In this document: one piece after another, positions 27,740 to 37,048 of the stretch
Layout of the letters: each line of letters starts with the position of its first letter
Position numbering within the stretch: position 1 is the stretch's first letter
Assembly: GCF_026410385.1 (NCBI RefSeq)
Contig: NZ_JAPMLT010000002.1
Location: 434,001-498,000, forward strand
DNA from: Tumebacillus lacus
Lineage (GTDB): Bacteria; Bacillota; Bacilli; Tumebacillales; Tumebacillaceae
DNA: 64,000 nt
Reading direction: 5' to 3'
Notes under the pieces: model-generated
Told to the model about the DNA's origin: nothing
What the model saw: the letters and a program-made list of their open reading frames with translations, nothing else
Databases searched by the model: none
Made by a program: the position numbers and the translations under genes

Positions 27740-28645
27740 TCACTCCACCGCGCCCGATGCGCGCAAGACCTTGATGATCTCCACGCTCTGCATCTGCTCG
27801 GCAAACTTCAAAGCGGTGTACCCGTAGCGATTTTTTACGTCAGTTCTCGCCCCGGCCTCGAGAAACGCTTTGACATCCTCCAATCGCGCCGTAAAAGCGG
27901 CGTACATCAGCGGCGTCATGTCGATCTGCGCATAGATGCGGTTCAGATCGGCACGGGCCTTCGCCAGCGGAGTCACCAGTTCATGGTGGTGGCACAGCGC
28001 CGCCGCCATGATCGGCGTCAGTCCCTGACCGTCCGCCCGGTTGACATCCGCACCGGCTGCGATCAGCTCTTCAACCAACACCCGGTTCCCGCTGCGCACG
28101 GCGGCCAGCAACAGCGTCTCGCCGCCGGCCGCCGCGTTTACATCGACCCCGAGCAGTTCCAGCGCACCGCGTACGGCGACCGCATCGCCTTTGCCTGCCG
28201 CTTCGACCGCTTCCCACTCCGGCGAGGTGATCGCGACGGTGCGCGTGTCGCCCCGCCACTGCACCTCGCCGCCCAGCGACTCGCTGACAAAGCGCAAGGG
28301 CACCAGCGTGGAGCCGTTCACGATCCGCGGAGCTTGCAGCAGCGGGACGGGGGTGCCGTTTTTGTAGGCGGTGGGAGAGCCGATCTGCAACGTGACGACG
28401 AGCTTGCCTTTCGTCGCCTTCACCGTGCGCGCGGCTGCGTCCCACTCCACATTCGCTCCGAGCGTCTCAAAGATCCCTCGGAGCGGCACCAGCGTTGTTC
28501 CGTCTACGAGGATCGGCGGTTGGGCATATCGCTGCACCTTCTGGTCGATCTGAATCACGACACCTGCATCTGCCGCAGCCGCCGATGACACCTGACCGCC
28601 AAATAAAACCGCCAACACGAGAAGACAGGACAAAACCCGTTTCAC
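27740..28645 (-). CDS. Secreted protein: copper-amine-oxidase N-domain plus ankyrin repeats
   Basis: This 301-residue protein starts with a signal peptide (VKRVLSCLLVLAVLFGG, cleavage near SSAAAADA). Two copper-amine-oxidase N-domain-like units follow (ILVDGTTLVPLRGIFETLGANVEW and IVNGSTLVPLRFVSESLGGEVQW), the cell-wall-associated module common in Bacillota and not an oxidase. The C-terminal half (about 150-300) has four ankyrin-like repeats, for example GETLLLAAVRSGNRVLVEEL, GLTPIMAAALCHHHELV and MTPLMYAAFTARLEDV. The start is GTG at 28645, because GGAGG lies 9 nt upstream; a GTG 9 bp earlier is inside the ribosome site. Extracellular ankyrin proteins are uncommon in bacteria. Its partner is unknown. 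Confidence 0.85.
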   Translation of the reverse strand: MKRVLSCLLVLAVLFGGQVSSAAAADAGVVIQIDQKVQRYAQPPILVDGTTLVPLRGIFETLGANVEWDAAARTVKATKGKLVVTLQIGSPTAYKNGTPVPLLQAPRIVNGSTLVPLRFVSESLGGEVQWRGDTRTVAITSPEWEAVEAAGKGDAVAVRGALELLGVDVNAAAGGETLLLAAVRSGNRVLVEELIAAGADVNRADGQGLTPIMAAALCHHHELVTPLAKARADLNRIYAQIDMTPLMYAAFTARLEDVKAFLEAGARTDVKNRYGYTALKFAEQMQSVEIIKVLRASGAVE

Positions 28646-28743
28646 AACAAGCACCCTCCGTTCACTGCCGAAAGCCTCAAATTATATGCCTTCAGTTTAT
28701 TGCAAAAAAGAGAAAAGGGCAAATTTGATTCGCCACTCGAAAA

Positions 28744-29931
28744 TTAAGTTGCCTTCGATTCTTTCCCGCTCCAGACGTAATAGAGGTAGATCGCGAGGAA
28801 CGCCACCATGAACAACGCCGACCAGCGGTACATCACCGCATACCCGGTCACCTTCGCCACCGCGCCGAGCAACATCGCCCCGACGGCGATCCCGCCGTCA
28901 AACGCGGAGAAGATCGTGCCGTTGGCCGCACCCCGGCGATGCGGTGCGACGCGATTGATCGTCCAGGCCAAAAGCGACGGCTGCACGGAGCCCATGCCAA
29001 GGCCAAACAGCACAGAGGCGACCAACAGCGTCCACTCGTTCGTCGCGACGGAGATCACCCACAGTCCGGCGATCACCGCAAACGCACCGGGGAGCAGCAC
29101 CCAGACATGCCCTTTTTTGTCAAACAGCTTGCCGGACAGCGGGCGGGTCACCAGCATCGTCCCCGCGTTGCCAAGAAAGAACCAGCCCACATTGGCGATC
29201 CCTTGCTGCGCCCCGTACAGCGTGATAAACGACACGATGCCGCCGTACGTCACCGAGAGCAGCCCGGCCAGCAACGCCGGAAACAACGCTTTCTTTTCAA
29301 ATAAATTTGCCCACACCGAAGTCTCAGCCCCCGCCGGAGCCGGCGTGCCTGCCGGGATGCGGACCGCTTGAGCCAGCACCAGCGACAGGGCGGCCAGCAC
29401 CGTCGCCGTCGCAAACATCACGCCAAATCCGTACGCATCGACCAGATACAAGCCGATCAACGGCGCGAGCATCATCCCAAGCGTCGACGACAGCCCGAAA
29501 TACCCCATCCCCTCGCCCCGTCGATGCGCCGGGATGATGTCGGCGACCACGGTGGAATACGCCGTCGTCAACGCGCCCCAGCCGATCCCGTGCACAAAGC
29601 GCAGGAACAACAGAACTGCCACAGCGGCTGCAAAATAGTACCCGGCCACGCAGGCGAGAAACACCACCGCGCCGAACAACAGCACCTGCCGCCGTCCCAC
29701 CCGGTCGAGCAACAGCCCCGCCACCGGCCGCACGAGCAACGCCGAGACGGTAAAGACGGAGATGACCAGCCCCACCGCCAGTTCATCTCCGCCCATCTGC
29801 GTGACATAGACAGGCAGCGTGGGGATCAACATTTGAAAAGAGAAAAAGAGAAACAAGTTCGCGACAGACAGCAGAACAAACTCCTTCGTCCACAAGGAGG
29901 GCGACCCCGTCGTGCCTTGCGCGTTTTGCAT
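28744..29931 (-). CDS. MFS transporter (YfcJ/Bmr-like exporter)
   Basis: This 395-residue protein has 12 predicted helices. The N-terminal half carries the MFS A-motif as GLLLDRVGRRQVLLFGAVVF (about 72-91) and the C-terminal half LFDKKGHVWVLLPGAF. SLLAWTINRVAPHRRGAANGTIFSAFDGGIAVG is typical of the drug-exporter branch with a DHA1-like signature. GAGGTG precedes the ATG at 29931. It is a single-gene unit. The substrate is unknown. Confidence 0.88.
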   Translation of the reverse strand: MQNAQGTTGSPSLWTKEFVLLSVANLFLFFSFQMLIPTLPVYVTQMGGDELAVGLVISVFTVSALLVRPVAGLLLDRVGRRQVLLFGAVVFLACVAGYYFAAAVAVLLFLRFVHGIGWGALTTAYSTVVADIIPAHRRGEGMGYFGLSSTLGMMLAPLIGLYLVDAYGFGVMFATATVLAALSLVLAQAVRIPAGTPAPAGAETSVWANLFEKKALFPALLAGLLSVTYGGIVSFITLYGAQQGIANVGWFFLGNAGTMLVTRPLSGKLFDKKGHVWVLLPGAFAVIAGLWVISVATNEWTLLVASVLFGLGMGSVQPSLLAWTINRVAPHRRGAANGTIFSAFDGGIAVGAMLLGAVAKVTGYAVMYRWSALFMVAFLAIYLYYVWSGKESKAT

Positions 29932-30006
29932 AGAGACACCTCATCTTTTGGTCTTATTGACACCATTCTATATATGTATGTATAGAAACACCAGTGAGAT
30001 GCATCA

Positions 30007-30038
30007 CAAAAGCCTCCACTCGATGTGTGGAGGCTTTT
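30007..30038. terminator. Terminator of the XRE regulator gene
   Basis: AAAAGCCTCCA (30008-30018) pairs with TGGAGGCTTTT (30028-30038). It lies 25 bp downstream of the minus-strand XRE gene. Confidence 0.88.
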
Positions 30039-30063
30039 GTGTCCCGTTCTATATTCAGTATGC

Positions 30064-30438
30064 TCAGCGGTTGGCACCGCGATGTTTGATGATATCCCAG
30101 ATCTTGCGCAACTCCTCCAGCGACTCTTTCGGTGCGCGCACGACTTCTTCCAGCCACCGGCAGACATCCGGGTCCGCCTCTTTGACGATGCGGGAGGCGA
30201 GCGGTCCGCTGCTCGCAGCCGGGTCGATCTCACTGTCGATGTCGCATCGGCCGAGCAAGCAGTCGACGGAGACCTCCAGCGCATCGGCGAGCCGTTGCAG
30301 CGTCTCCATGTCCGGGGTGCGCGTGCCGTTTTCGTAGCAGGAGATCGACACTTTCGTCACGTCGATCCGCTTGCCCAGTTGCTCTTGGGTCAGCTTTTGG
30401 CCTTTGCGCAGTTGGCGTAAACGTGCCGGAAACTCCAT
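30064..30438 (-). CDS. XRE-family transcriptional regulator
   Basis: This 124-residue protein has an N-terminal helix-turn-helix (about 5-60): LRQLRKGQKLTQEQLGKRIDV, ISCYENGTRTPDMETLQRLADAL. The C-terminal 60 residues are a charged, probably helical tail (DVCRWLEEVVRAPKESLEEL) that may dimerise. GGGAGAGGGAG precedes the ATG at 30438. It is divergent from the aldehyde dehydrogenase gene, with 137 bp between, and may control itself or that operon. SinR-like and phage-repressor-like families share this layout. Confidence 0.9.
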   Translation of the reverse strand: MEFPARLRQLRKGQKLTQEQLGKRIDVTKVSISCYENGTRTPDMETLQRLADALEVSVDCLLGRCDIDSEIDPAASSGPLASRIVKEADPDVCRWLEEVVRAPKESLEELRKIWDIIKHRGANR

Positions 30439-30490
30439 CTCCCTCTCCCTTTCTCCCCCGAAGAAACAACCGCTTCCGGTTGACGTTAGC

Positions 30491-30508
30491 AGTTGGTTAA
30501 CTTAAACT
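30491..30508. promoter_or_regulatory. Imperfect palindrome between XRE and aldehyde dehydrogenase genes
   Basis: AGTTGGTTAACTTAAACT contains AGTT/AACT arms and GTTAAC at its centre, in the 137-bp divergent intergenic region. It is a candidate operator for the XRE protein; no experimental or family consensus is known to me. Confidence 0.3.
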
Positions 30509-30575
30509 ACAAAGTATCTCGACGATAGTATATCACGATCTTCGCGAAACCACAAAATGAGAGAGGGTTGCCCGT

Positions 30576-32153
30576 ATGAGCGAAGTCATTCAATACAACC
30601 CGGCGACCGGCGACGTGCTCGGCACCGTCCCGGAAGCCTCCCCGGATCAGATCCGGGCGGCCATGACCCGCGCCCGCGCTGCTTTTCCGATCTGGCGCGC
30701 CACACCTTTGCCAGAGCGTTTGGCCTTCCTGAGAAAGCTCCGCCTGCTCCTCGTCGAACAGGCGCACGGGATCGCCGAAGAGATCGCCGCCGCCACCGGC
30801 AAAATCCGCGGCGAAGCGCTGTCTGCCGAAGTGCTGGTCGTCGCCGACGCGATCCATTACTACGAGCGGCATGCTGAGACATTTCTCGCACGCCAACGCG
30901 TCGCCACCCCGATCCTCTTTTTCGGCAACCGCTCCTACATCCAGTACCAGCCGCTCGGTGTCGTCGGCGTCATCTCGCCGTGGAATTTCCCGTTCCAACT
31001 GGCGATGATCCCGGTGATCTCCGCCTTGATCGCCGGCAACGCCGTCCTGCTCAAGCCGTCGGAAGTCACGCCGTTCGTCGGCACGCTGATGGAGCGCCTG
31101 TTCAAAGAGAGCGGATTTCCCGAGGGCGTCGTGCAGGTCTTGCACGGCGGACGCGACGTCGGAGCCGGGCTGACGGCAGCCCGCCCGGATAAAATCTTCT
31201 TCACCGGCAGCGTCGCCACCGGCAAAAAGATCATTGCCGCCGCAGCGGAGCATCTGATCCCGGTCGATCTGGAGTTGGGCGGCAAAGACCCGATGATCGT
31301 CCTCGCCGACGCCGACCTCGACCGGGCGGTCAACGGGGCGCTCTGGGGCGCGTTTACCAATGCGGGCCAAGTCTGCATGTCGGTGGAGCGCGTCTACGTA
31401 GAGCGGCCGATCTATGACGAGTTTGTCCGCCGCGTGACGGCCGGTGCCCGCTCGCTGCGCCTCGGGGAAGACGTCGGTTCGATGACCTTCCCGCCGCAGC
31501 TCGCCCTCGTCGAAGAGCATCTGCGGGATGCCGTGGAAAAAGGCGCCCGCATCGAGTGCGGCGGCACGGCGGCGAAGGCGGGGACTCTGTATTTCCATCC
31601 GACGGTGCTCACCGGTGTCGATCACTCGATGAAGATCATGCGCGACGAGACGTTTGGACCGGTGCTGCCGATCCTGCCGTTCGACACGGTGGAGGAGGCG
31701 GTCGCGCTGGCCAACGACTCCGAGTTTGGCCTCAATGCCAGCGTCTGGACGAGCGACCTCGCCAAAGCGGAGCGCATCGCCGCTCAGCTCGTCTCCGGCA
31801 ACGTCTGCATCAACGAAGTGATCTCCACCGTCGCCAACCCGCACCTCCCGTTCGGCGGCGTCAAGCAGAGCGGCATCGGCTCTTACCACGGACCGGGCGG
31901 CCTGCATACGTTCTCGCACCGCACGTCGGTGATGCTGAACAAAGGCAAGAAAAAGCGCGAAGTCAACTGGTTCCCCTACACGGCGGAGCAAGAGCGCGCG
32001 TTTCACACGATCATCCGCCTGCTGTTCGGCACTTCCCGCCGTGCCACGCTGGCCGACATTCGCAACTTGATCGGCCAAGTGCTGGGCAAAGACAGCAAGG
32101 ACAGCCGCCCGGCCGGGCAGGCTGGACCCAACGGAAAGGAGCACACCTCATGA
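30576..32153 (+). CDS. Aldehyde dehydrogenase family protein
   Basis: This 525-residue NAD(P)-dependent enzyme has the canonical motifs: VISPWNFPFQLAMIPVISAL (about 133-152), the nucleotide loop FTGSVATGKK, the active-site Glu in LELGGKDPMIVLADAD, the catalytic Cys in NAGQVCMSVERVYV, and ETFGPVLPI. The C-terminus has an extra ~60-residue tail (FHTIIRLLFGTSRRATLADI) beyond the usual end, with a hydrophobic/basic helix that might associate with membranes. It overlaps the following short-chain dehydrogenase by 4 bp. The pair suggests oxidation of an aldehyde/alcohol, but the substrate is unknown. Confidence 0.93.
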   Translation: MSEVIQYNPATGDVLGTVPEASPDQIRAAMTRARAAFPIWRATPLPERLAFLRKLRLLLVEQAHGIAEEIAAATGKIRGEALSAEVLVVADAIHYYERHAETFLARQRVATPILFFGNRSYIQYQPLGVVGVISPWNFPFQLAMIPVISALIAGNAVLLKPSEVTPFVGTLMERLFKESGFPEGVVQVLHGGRDVGAGLTAARPDKIFFTGSVATGKKIIAAAAEHLIPVDLELGGKDPMIVLADADLDRAVNGALWGAFTNAGQVCMSVERVYVERPIYDEFVRRVTAGARSLRLGEDVGSMTFPPQLALVEEHLRDAVEKGARIECGGTAAKAGTLYFHPTVLTGVDHSMKIMRDETFGPVLPILPFDTVEEAVALANDSEFGLNASVWTSDLAKAERIAAQLVSGNVCINEVISTVANPHLPFGGVKQSGIGSYHGPGGLHTFSHRTSVMLNKGKKKREVNWFPYTAEQERAFHTIIRLLFGTSRRATLADIRNLIGQVLGKDSKDSRPAGQAGPNGKEHTS

Positions 32154-32941
32154 CCCCCCGCCAAACCGCTCTCATCACCGGGGCATCGAACGGCATCGGC
32201 TTGGAACTGGCCAAACTGTTTGCCCGCGACGGCCACGACCTCGTGCTCGTCGCCCGCAGCGAAGACAAACTGCGCGAACTGGCGGCCGACATGGAACGGA
32301 CGCACGGCATCTCCGTACTGGTGATCGCCAAAGACCTGTCGGACCCCGCCGCCCCCGCCGAAGTCTATGAACAGGTACAGGCGGCCGGCATCCGCGTTGA
32401 CGTGCTGGTCAACAACGCCGGATACGGCTCGTTCGGCCTGTTCGCCGAGACCGACCTTGATTTTGAATTGAACATGATCCGGCTCAACATCGAATCGCTG
32501 ACTCATCTCTCCAAACGGTACGTGCGCGACATGATCGCTCAAAAAAGCGGCCGCATCCTCAACGTCGCCTCGACCGCCTCCTTTCAGCCAGGTCCCTTGA
32601 TGGCCGTCTATTACGCATCGAAAGCGTACGTGCTCTCCTTCAGCGAAGCGCTCGCCAACGAGCTGACCGGCACCGGCGTCACCGTGACCGCGCTCTGCCC
32701 GGGCGCGACCGCATCCGGCTTCCAAGAGATGGCGAACATGCAAAATTCCAAGCTCGTCCAAGGCGCGATCATGGACGCGAAAACGGTGGCGGAGATCGGC
32801 TACCGGGGTCTTCTCGAAGGTCGAACGGTCGTCATCCCCGGCCTGACCAACAAAGTCATGGCGACCTCCACCCGATTTATGCCCCGCAAATTGGTCACCA
32901 AGATCGTCCGCACCATCCAGTCGGAGCGGCAGGTGAAATAA
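32150..32941 (+). CDS. Short-chain dehydrogenase/reductase
   Basis: This 263-residue classical SDR has TGASNGIG (about 10-17) for NAD(P) binding, NNAGYG (about 89-94), catalytic Ser in NVASTASF and YYASK (Tyr-x3-Lys, about 158-162). The true start is ATG at 32150, overlapping the aldehyde dehydrogenase stop (ATGA) with AAAGGAG upstream; the long open frame before it is a shadow. The C-terminus (about 220-263, VIPGLTNKVMATSTRFMPRKL) is typical of the DltE/YqjQ-like branch. Confidence 0.92.
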   Translation: MTPRQTALITGASNGIGLELAKLFARDGHDLVLVARSEDKLRELAADMERTHGISVLVIAKDLSDPAAPAEVYEQVQAAGIRVDVLVNNAGYGSFGLFAETDLDFELNMIRLNIESLTHLSKRYVRDMIAQKSGRILNVASTASFQPGPLMAVYYASKAYVLSFSEALANELTGTGVTVTALCPGATASGFQEMANMQNSKLVQGAIMDAKTVAEIGYRGLLEGRTVVIPGLTNKVMATSTRFMPRKLVTKIVRTIQSERQVK

Positions 32942-32985
32942 AAAAAAGATCGCAGCCTTTCACAGGAAAGGTGCGATCCTTTTTT
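32942..32985. terminator. Bidirectional terminator after the SDR gene
   Basis: GATCGCA and CCTTT pair with AAAGG and TGCGATC (about 32949-32978); an A8 run precedes and a T7 run follows. It serves the SDR on the plus strand and the secreted repeat-protein gene on the minus strand. Confidence 0.9.
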
Positions 32986-33004
32986 TCTTGCCATGCCGGA
33001 CCGG

Positions 33005-35395
33005 TCACTTGCTCGCCGGGACGGTGACTTTCGTGCGATGGCTCTCGGTGAGTCCCAGGCGGGTCACGGTCACGCAGACCTGTTCCGAGGTCAGATTCAA
33101 CCCTTTGAAGGTGACGGACGACTGCCCGACCGGGACGATGAGCTGTCTGGTGAGCAGCGTTTTCGTCACCGGGTCTTTGTACAGTTTCACGACATCGCCC
33201 GCCTGCAGGTCACTGACTGTGACCGTGTCCAGGTTGATCCCGATCTGATTTTGGATCGTGATGTGGAAGTCGCGCGGCTCCCGCGTGCGTTCATTCAAAA
33301 ACGCCACTTTCGTCGGCAGGCTTTCGATCCCTTGCCGCACCAGTTTCACGTGGATCTTGCCCGCTTTCTGACCGAGTTGCTCGATCTCCAGCACCGCGAC
33401 CCCAAGACCGTCGGTCACCGGCACCGAATGCCCGAGAAATTCTCCTTTTTCCGTCGTGACGATGAAACTGTCGCCGTCCAGGAGCCCTGTCACCGTCACC
33501 CGGTCAGCCGAGCCCAGCGGATGGTTTTCCACGGTGACCTGCTTGGCCGTCAGTGCGGTCGGAGGTTCCGGTTTGACTCGCAGGCGGAGGCGTTCGCTCT
33601 CTTGGTAGCCCTTCCAACGGACAGACACGTAGACTTCACCCTCACCGATGCCCAGTTGCGGGATCATCAAGGTGGCCGTCGTCTGTCCTTTCGCCACCGT
33701 CACCGGTTTCACCCACGGGGTCGTTGCGTCTCCACTCGCGTAGACGTACACGAGATCATCCGGCAGCAGACGGCTGACCGTGATCGTGTCCGCTTTGCCT
33801 TTGTTGTTCATCACCTGCACCTCTTCGGGCAGCGGCATCGAGCTCTGTTCAATCGAGACCGCCCGGTAGTACGGTGCATACATCGGGTACTCTTCGCTGC
33901 CGTACACCGCCTCCACCGCGATGTCGTACCCGCCGTACGGGATCGGCGTATCGGCCGGGATCGTAAATTGGGTATTCGATCCTTTTTGGACAAAGCCGAT
34001 CTCGACCGGGTCGATCTCCTCCCCGACGAAAGCGATCGCATAGCCGAGCAGTCCCGTCACTTTGGAAGCCCCTTTAAACGTCAAGGTCCCGCCGATCTCG
34101 TGCAGGTCTCGGTCGGTATCGGTAAATTTCAGATCGCTCGCCAGATAGGTCGGGTCATCCCAGATCCACGCATGGTCCGCGTCATCCGATTCATAGATTC
34201 CGTCGTTCGAGTAAAAAGCCACCCCAACCGCCCCCGTTTTCGGGGTCATCGTCGGCAACACCGCTTCGCCGCCGGTCGTCGGGATCTCGCCTATTTTCGC
34301 GAGTTTCCTGCCTTTCAGATCGGTGTAGTACAGTGAGACCGAGCGGATGCCCGCATCATACAGCGATCCGTTGTCATACCCGAACGCCGGCGTGATCTTG
34401 CCCGCGACCCTGTCCGTATCTTGAAAATACGGACCTGTCAGAACCGGTCCGGGCAGATGCAACGGAATGACGCTCGGCACGGCGGACGGCGTGATATCGA
34501 ACAGGGGGATCTGTTGCAGAGACTCGGAGATCACGTCCCCCTCAGTGCTGACAGAGAAGAGAAACAGATACGGTGAGGTCAACAGCTTCGTATTGGCCGG
34601 GATGTTGATCGTATAGGTGGCCGCCCCGCGCTTGCTCACTTCCGGCAGTTTCAACTGCACGCCCTGCTCTGGATCGACCAAGTAGGTTGCATACCCTCTG
34701 ATCTGCGTTTCGTCAGCCGCCTTGTTAAATTTCAAAGGGCCGCCGATCTGCCCTTTGTCGGTGTCGGTGTCGTTCAGTGTCCCGCCGCTCGGTGCAAACG
34801 TCCCCGCCTCCCAGATGCGGGAGATCGCGCCGTTCGGTGCCACCGAGCCGTCCGGCGAGATGCCGAAGACGCCAAACTTTTTCGCGCCGTCCGGCACAGA
34901 CAGATTATCGACCTGCAACGCGTACCCGTCTTCTGTCACTGTGCCGACCTCGACCTGACCGATCTTATCCAGGCGATTGCCGATCTCGTCGAGGAAATAC
35001 ACCGCGTAGCCGGTCAGCCCCGACTCGACGGCGGCCGGTTGCCAGTACATCGTGCCGCTCAGAACGCCGATGTCGTCATTCTCGTCATAGAAATAGAAGT
35101 CAAATGGCTGCGTGTCCCCAACGGCCTGTGTGAGCGCTTGATGTGGCAACGCGCTTTGCATCTTCTTGTACAGGTGATGACCCGAGATGTCCGACGAGGA
35201 GGGATTTGCCGATACCCCCTTGTCCGTTTGAACGGGCCATGCGCCGATCTCGCTCTCCGGCGCGGTGCGATCCGAAACGGTGCCCGCGGCCGCTGCGGTC
35301 TGCATCGGACCGACCGGTACGAGCGGCGCGGCAAACAGCATGGCAGCCAGCGCGCATTTGGCATATTTGGCAATGATCTGTTTCTTTCGATCCAT
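33005..35395 (-). CDS. Large secreted protein with two families of internal repeats
   Basis: This 796-residue protein has a signal peptide (MDRKKQIIAKYAKCALAAML, cleavage near QTAAAAG). Residues about 85-520 hold four ~110-residue beta-rich repeats, each with the pattern F-x-D-x-D-x4-I/L-x-G-T/P-L-x-F then GYAxYxxD/xxGxxLxxIGxV; seen at YFYDENDDIGVLSGTMYW, LNDTDTDKGQIGGPLKF, FQDTDRVAGKITPAFGY and FTDTDRDLHEIGGTLTF. The D-rich starts may bind calcium. From about 530 to the end three different units follow (ADTITVSRLLPDDLVYVYA, ADRVTVTGLLDGDSFIV, LDTVTVSDLQAGDVVKLY). No sortase or S-layer anchor is visible. I do not recognise a named family. ATG at 35395 has GGGGAAT upstream. Confidence 0.75.
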   Translation of the reverse strand: MDRKKQIIAKYAKCALAAMLFAAPLVPVGPMQTAAAAGTVSDRTAPESEIGAWPVQTDKGVSANPSSSDISGHHLYKKMQSALPHQALTQAVGDTQPFDFYFYDENDDIGVLSGTMYWQPAAVESGLTGYAVYFLDEIGNRLDKIGQVEVGTVTEDGYALQVDNLSVPDGAKKFGVFGISPDGSVAPNGAISRIWEAGTFAPSGGTLNDTDTDKGQIGGPLKFNKAADETQIRGYATYLVDPEQGVQLKLPEVSKRGAATYTINIPANTKLLTSPYLFLFSVSTEGDVISESLQQIPLFDITPSAVPSVIPLHLPGPVLTGPYFQDTDRVAGKITPAFGYDNGSLYDAGIRSVSLYYTDLKGRKLAKIGEIPTTGGEAVLPTMTPKTGAVGVAFYSNDGIYESDDADHAWIWDDPTYLASDLKFTDTDRDLHEIGGTLTFKGASKVTGLLGYAIAFVGEEIDPVEIGFVQKGSNTQFTIPADTPIPYGGYDIAVEAVYGSEEYPMYAPYYRAVSIEQSSMPLPEEVQVMNNKGKADTITVSRLLPDDLVYVYASGDATTPWVKPVTVAKGQTTATLMIPQLGIGEGEVYVSVRWKGYQESERLRLRVKPEPPTALTAKQVTVENHPLGSADRVTVTGLLDGDSFIVTTEKGEFLGHSVPVTDGLGVAVLEIEQLGQKAGKIHVKLVRQGIESLPTKVAFLNERTREPRDFHITIQNQIGINLDTVTVSDLQAGDVVKLYKDPVTKTLLTRQLIVPVGQSSVTFKGLNLTSEQVCVTVTRLGLTESHRTKVTVPASK

Positions 35396-35509
35396 CAACA
35401 GATTCCCCATTTTCCGATAAAATGATTTCCTAAACAGGGAAATTATACATGTCCCCGCTCTGTATTTGAAGTGCCGTCTCTATGACTGCGGTCATATCTT
35501 TTGCCGCCC

Positions 35510-37048
35510 TTACAGCGGGTTGATCAACCGTCCTTTCAACACGCGTCCCCCGACGGCCAGCACGGCTGCCGTCACCGCCCACAGCGCCAGCCAGAGCAGG
35601 AGATCCGCGAGGATCTCCTGTCGCTCAAACGAGCCCGCGAACAGCCCGAGCAGAAACACGCCTGTGCCTGCGAAAGAGGCGAGCATCGCAAGCGGCGTTT
35701 GCGGCAGTTGCTCTGATTTGCCGTCCATCTTCAGCGACACCGCGTCGCCGCCTTTCACATCGAACGCCGCGATGCCGATGCAGAGCGCGACGCCTGCGCT
35801 GCCGAGCAGCAGCGTGTGGAGGACGGCGAGACCCGCGTCGACCAGCGGCAATCCGAGCAGCAGCGCATACACGATCACCAGCAACACCGACGGAGCCGCG
35901 AACGTCAGCATCCCGACCCCGAGCTTGGCGAGGAGCAGTTGCCACGGCGTCACGCAGGCGATCCGGTACCACGTCTCTTGACGGCGGTCGAGTTGAAACA
36001 CCACCGCCAGCACCTCGCCGAACGCGAGACAGCCCGGCACCAGCACCGCTCCGACGGCAAACCATACGCCGCGCCCATCCGGGAACCATGAAAATCGCTC
36101 CAACCAGCCGGGCAACAGACCCGTTCCGATCAGCACCGCTCCCCCCGCCGCAAACACCGCCCACAAGGCGAACCGCGTTTTGGTGATCGGATTGGCGGTC
36201 AATAAGACCAGGTCCTTCGCCATCATCGCCCCCACGCGTCCGGGCAACAAGTGCGGCCAAGCGGAGCCTTTTTGATTGGCGGACGACTTTTTCCCTTCCA
36301 AGATCGCCATCCAGCCGTTCAGATACCAGCGGTTCATGCGCTCCTGTTGCGCCGTCTCCCACAGCATGACAACGGCAACCAACGCGGTCCATACCGCGAG
36401 CACCTTTGTAGCAATCGGTCCCATCAGGGCAAACAAATTCAGCGACGTCAGATCGGAGTTGAACAGCAGGTAGCCGAGGGCAAACAGCAGGCCCACCTGC
36501 CCGATCCCCGACATCACCTGAAACATCACCAGCCCGCCCGGCACGACCCGCACCCACAGCACGAGGAACGTATACGCGAGCCAAGCGGTCAGCCCTGACA
36601 CCAGCGCACCGGTCAGCGTGGCTCCGGCGGCAAAAGCAATTTTTTCGCTCCCCGGCAGCCCTGCCGTGAACGGGATGGCGAGCAACAGCGCCACCCATGT
36701 TCGCTGCGGCACATCGGCCAGCACCTGCCCGTGCAAAACGGCGAGCGGCGGCGCGGAGGTCAGCAGGGGAAAGGTGTGATGGTTGCGCTGAAAGATCAGC
36801 CCGGGAGCGGTCATCAGCGACGTGAAGAGGGCGGTCAGGATCGTGTACATCAGCATCACCGCGCCCCGCTCCCACCACGAGGCACCGGCCAGCAACTCCC
36901 GGTACGCCACCGTCGCAAACATCGCCACCGCCAGTTGCACGAGACACTTCCAGAGCGTCGGCTTATACTTCGAATGCCGCCAGCCCAGATTGAACCGCTC
37001 CGTCCACATCGCAGAGGCCACCGTCTTCGTTGCAGTCAACGGCTTCAC
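35510..37048 (-). CDS. ABC exporter permease, partner of the PH-ABC fusion ATPase
   Basis: This 512-residue protein has about 12 hydrophobic segments and no other recognisable domain. It starts VKPLTATKTVASAMWTERFNL from GTG at 37048, which overlaps the ATPase stop (GTGA), with AGGGGG 6 nt upstream. The hydrophilic stretches QRNHHTFPLL (after TM2) and QLDRRQETWYRIACVTPWQLLLAKLG (mid C-terminal half) resemble coupling loops of large ABC-2 exporters. A single large permease with one ATPase suggests a homodimeric exporter. The substrate is unknown. Confidence 0.75.
   Translation of the reverse strand: MKPLTATKTVASAMWTERFNLGWRHSKYKPTLWKCLVQLAVAMFATVAYRELLAGASWWERGAVMLMYTILTALFTSLMTAPGLIFQRNHHTFPLLTSAPPLAVLHGQVLADVPQRTWVALLLAIPFTAGLPGSEKIAFAAGATLTGALVSGLTAWLAYTFLVLWVRVVPGGLVMFQVMSGIGQVGLLFALGYLLFNSDLTSLNLFALMGPIATKVLAVWTALVAVVMLWETAQQERMNRWYLNGWMAILEGKKSSANQKGSAWPHLLPGRVGAMMAKDLVLLTANPITKTRFALWAVFAAGGAVLIGTGLLPGWLERFSWFPDGRGVWFAVGAVLVPGCLAFGEVLAVVFQLDRRQETWYRIACVTPWQLLLAKLGVGMLTFAAPSVLLVIVYALLLGLPLVDAGLAVLHTLLLGSAGVALCIGIAAFDVKGGDAVSLKMDGKSEQLPQTPLAMLASFAGTGVFLLGLFAGSFERQEILADLLLWLALWAVTAAVLAVGGRVLKGRLINPL

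Noticed and set aside
23145-28645. A lantibiotic biosynthesis locus
   Set aside because: Immunity-type ABC and two-component genes are present, but no precursor, LanB/C/M or LanT gene could be found on either strand.
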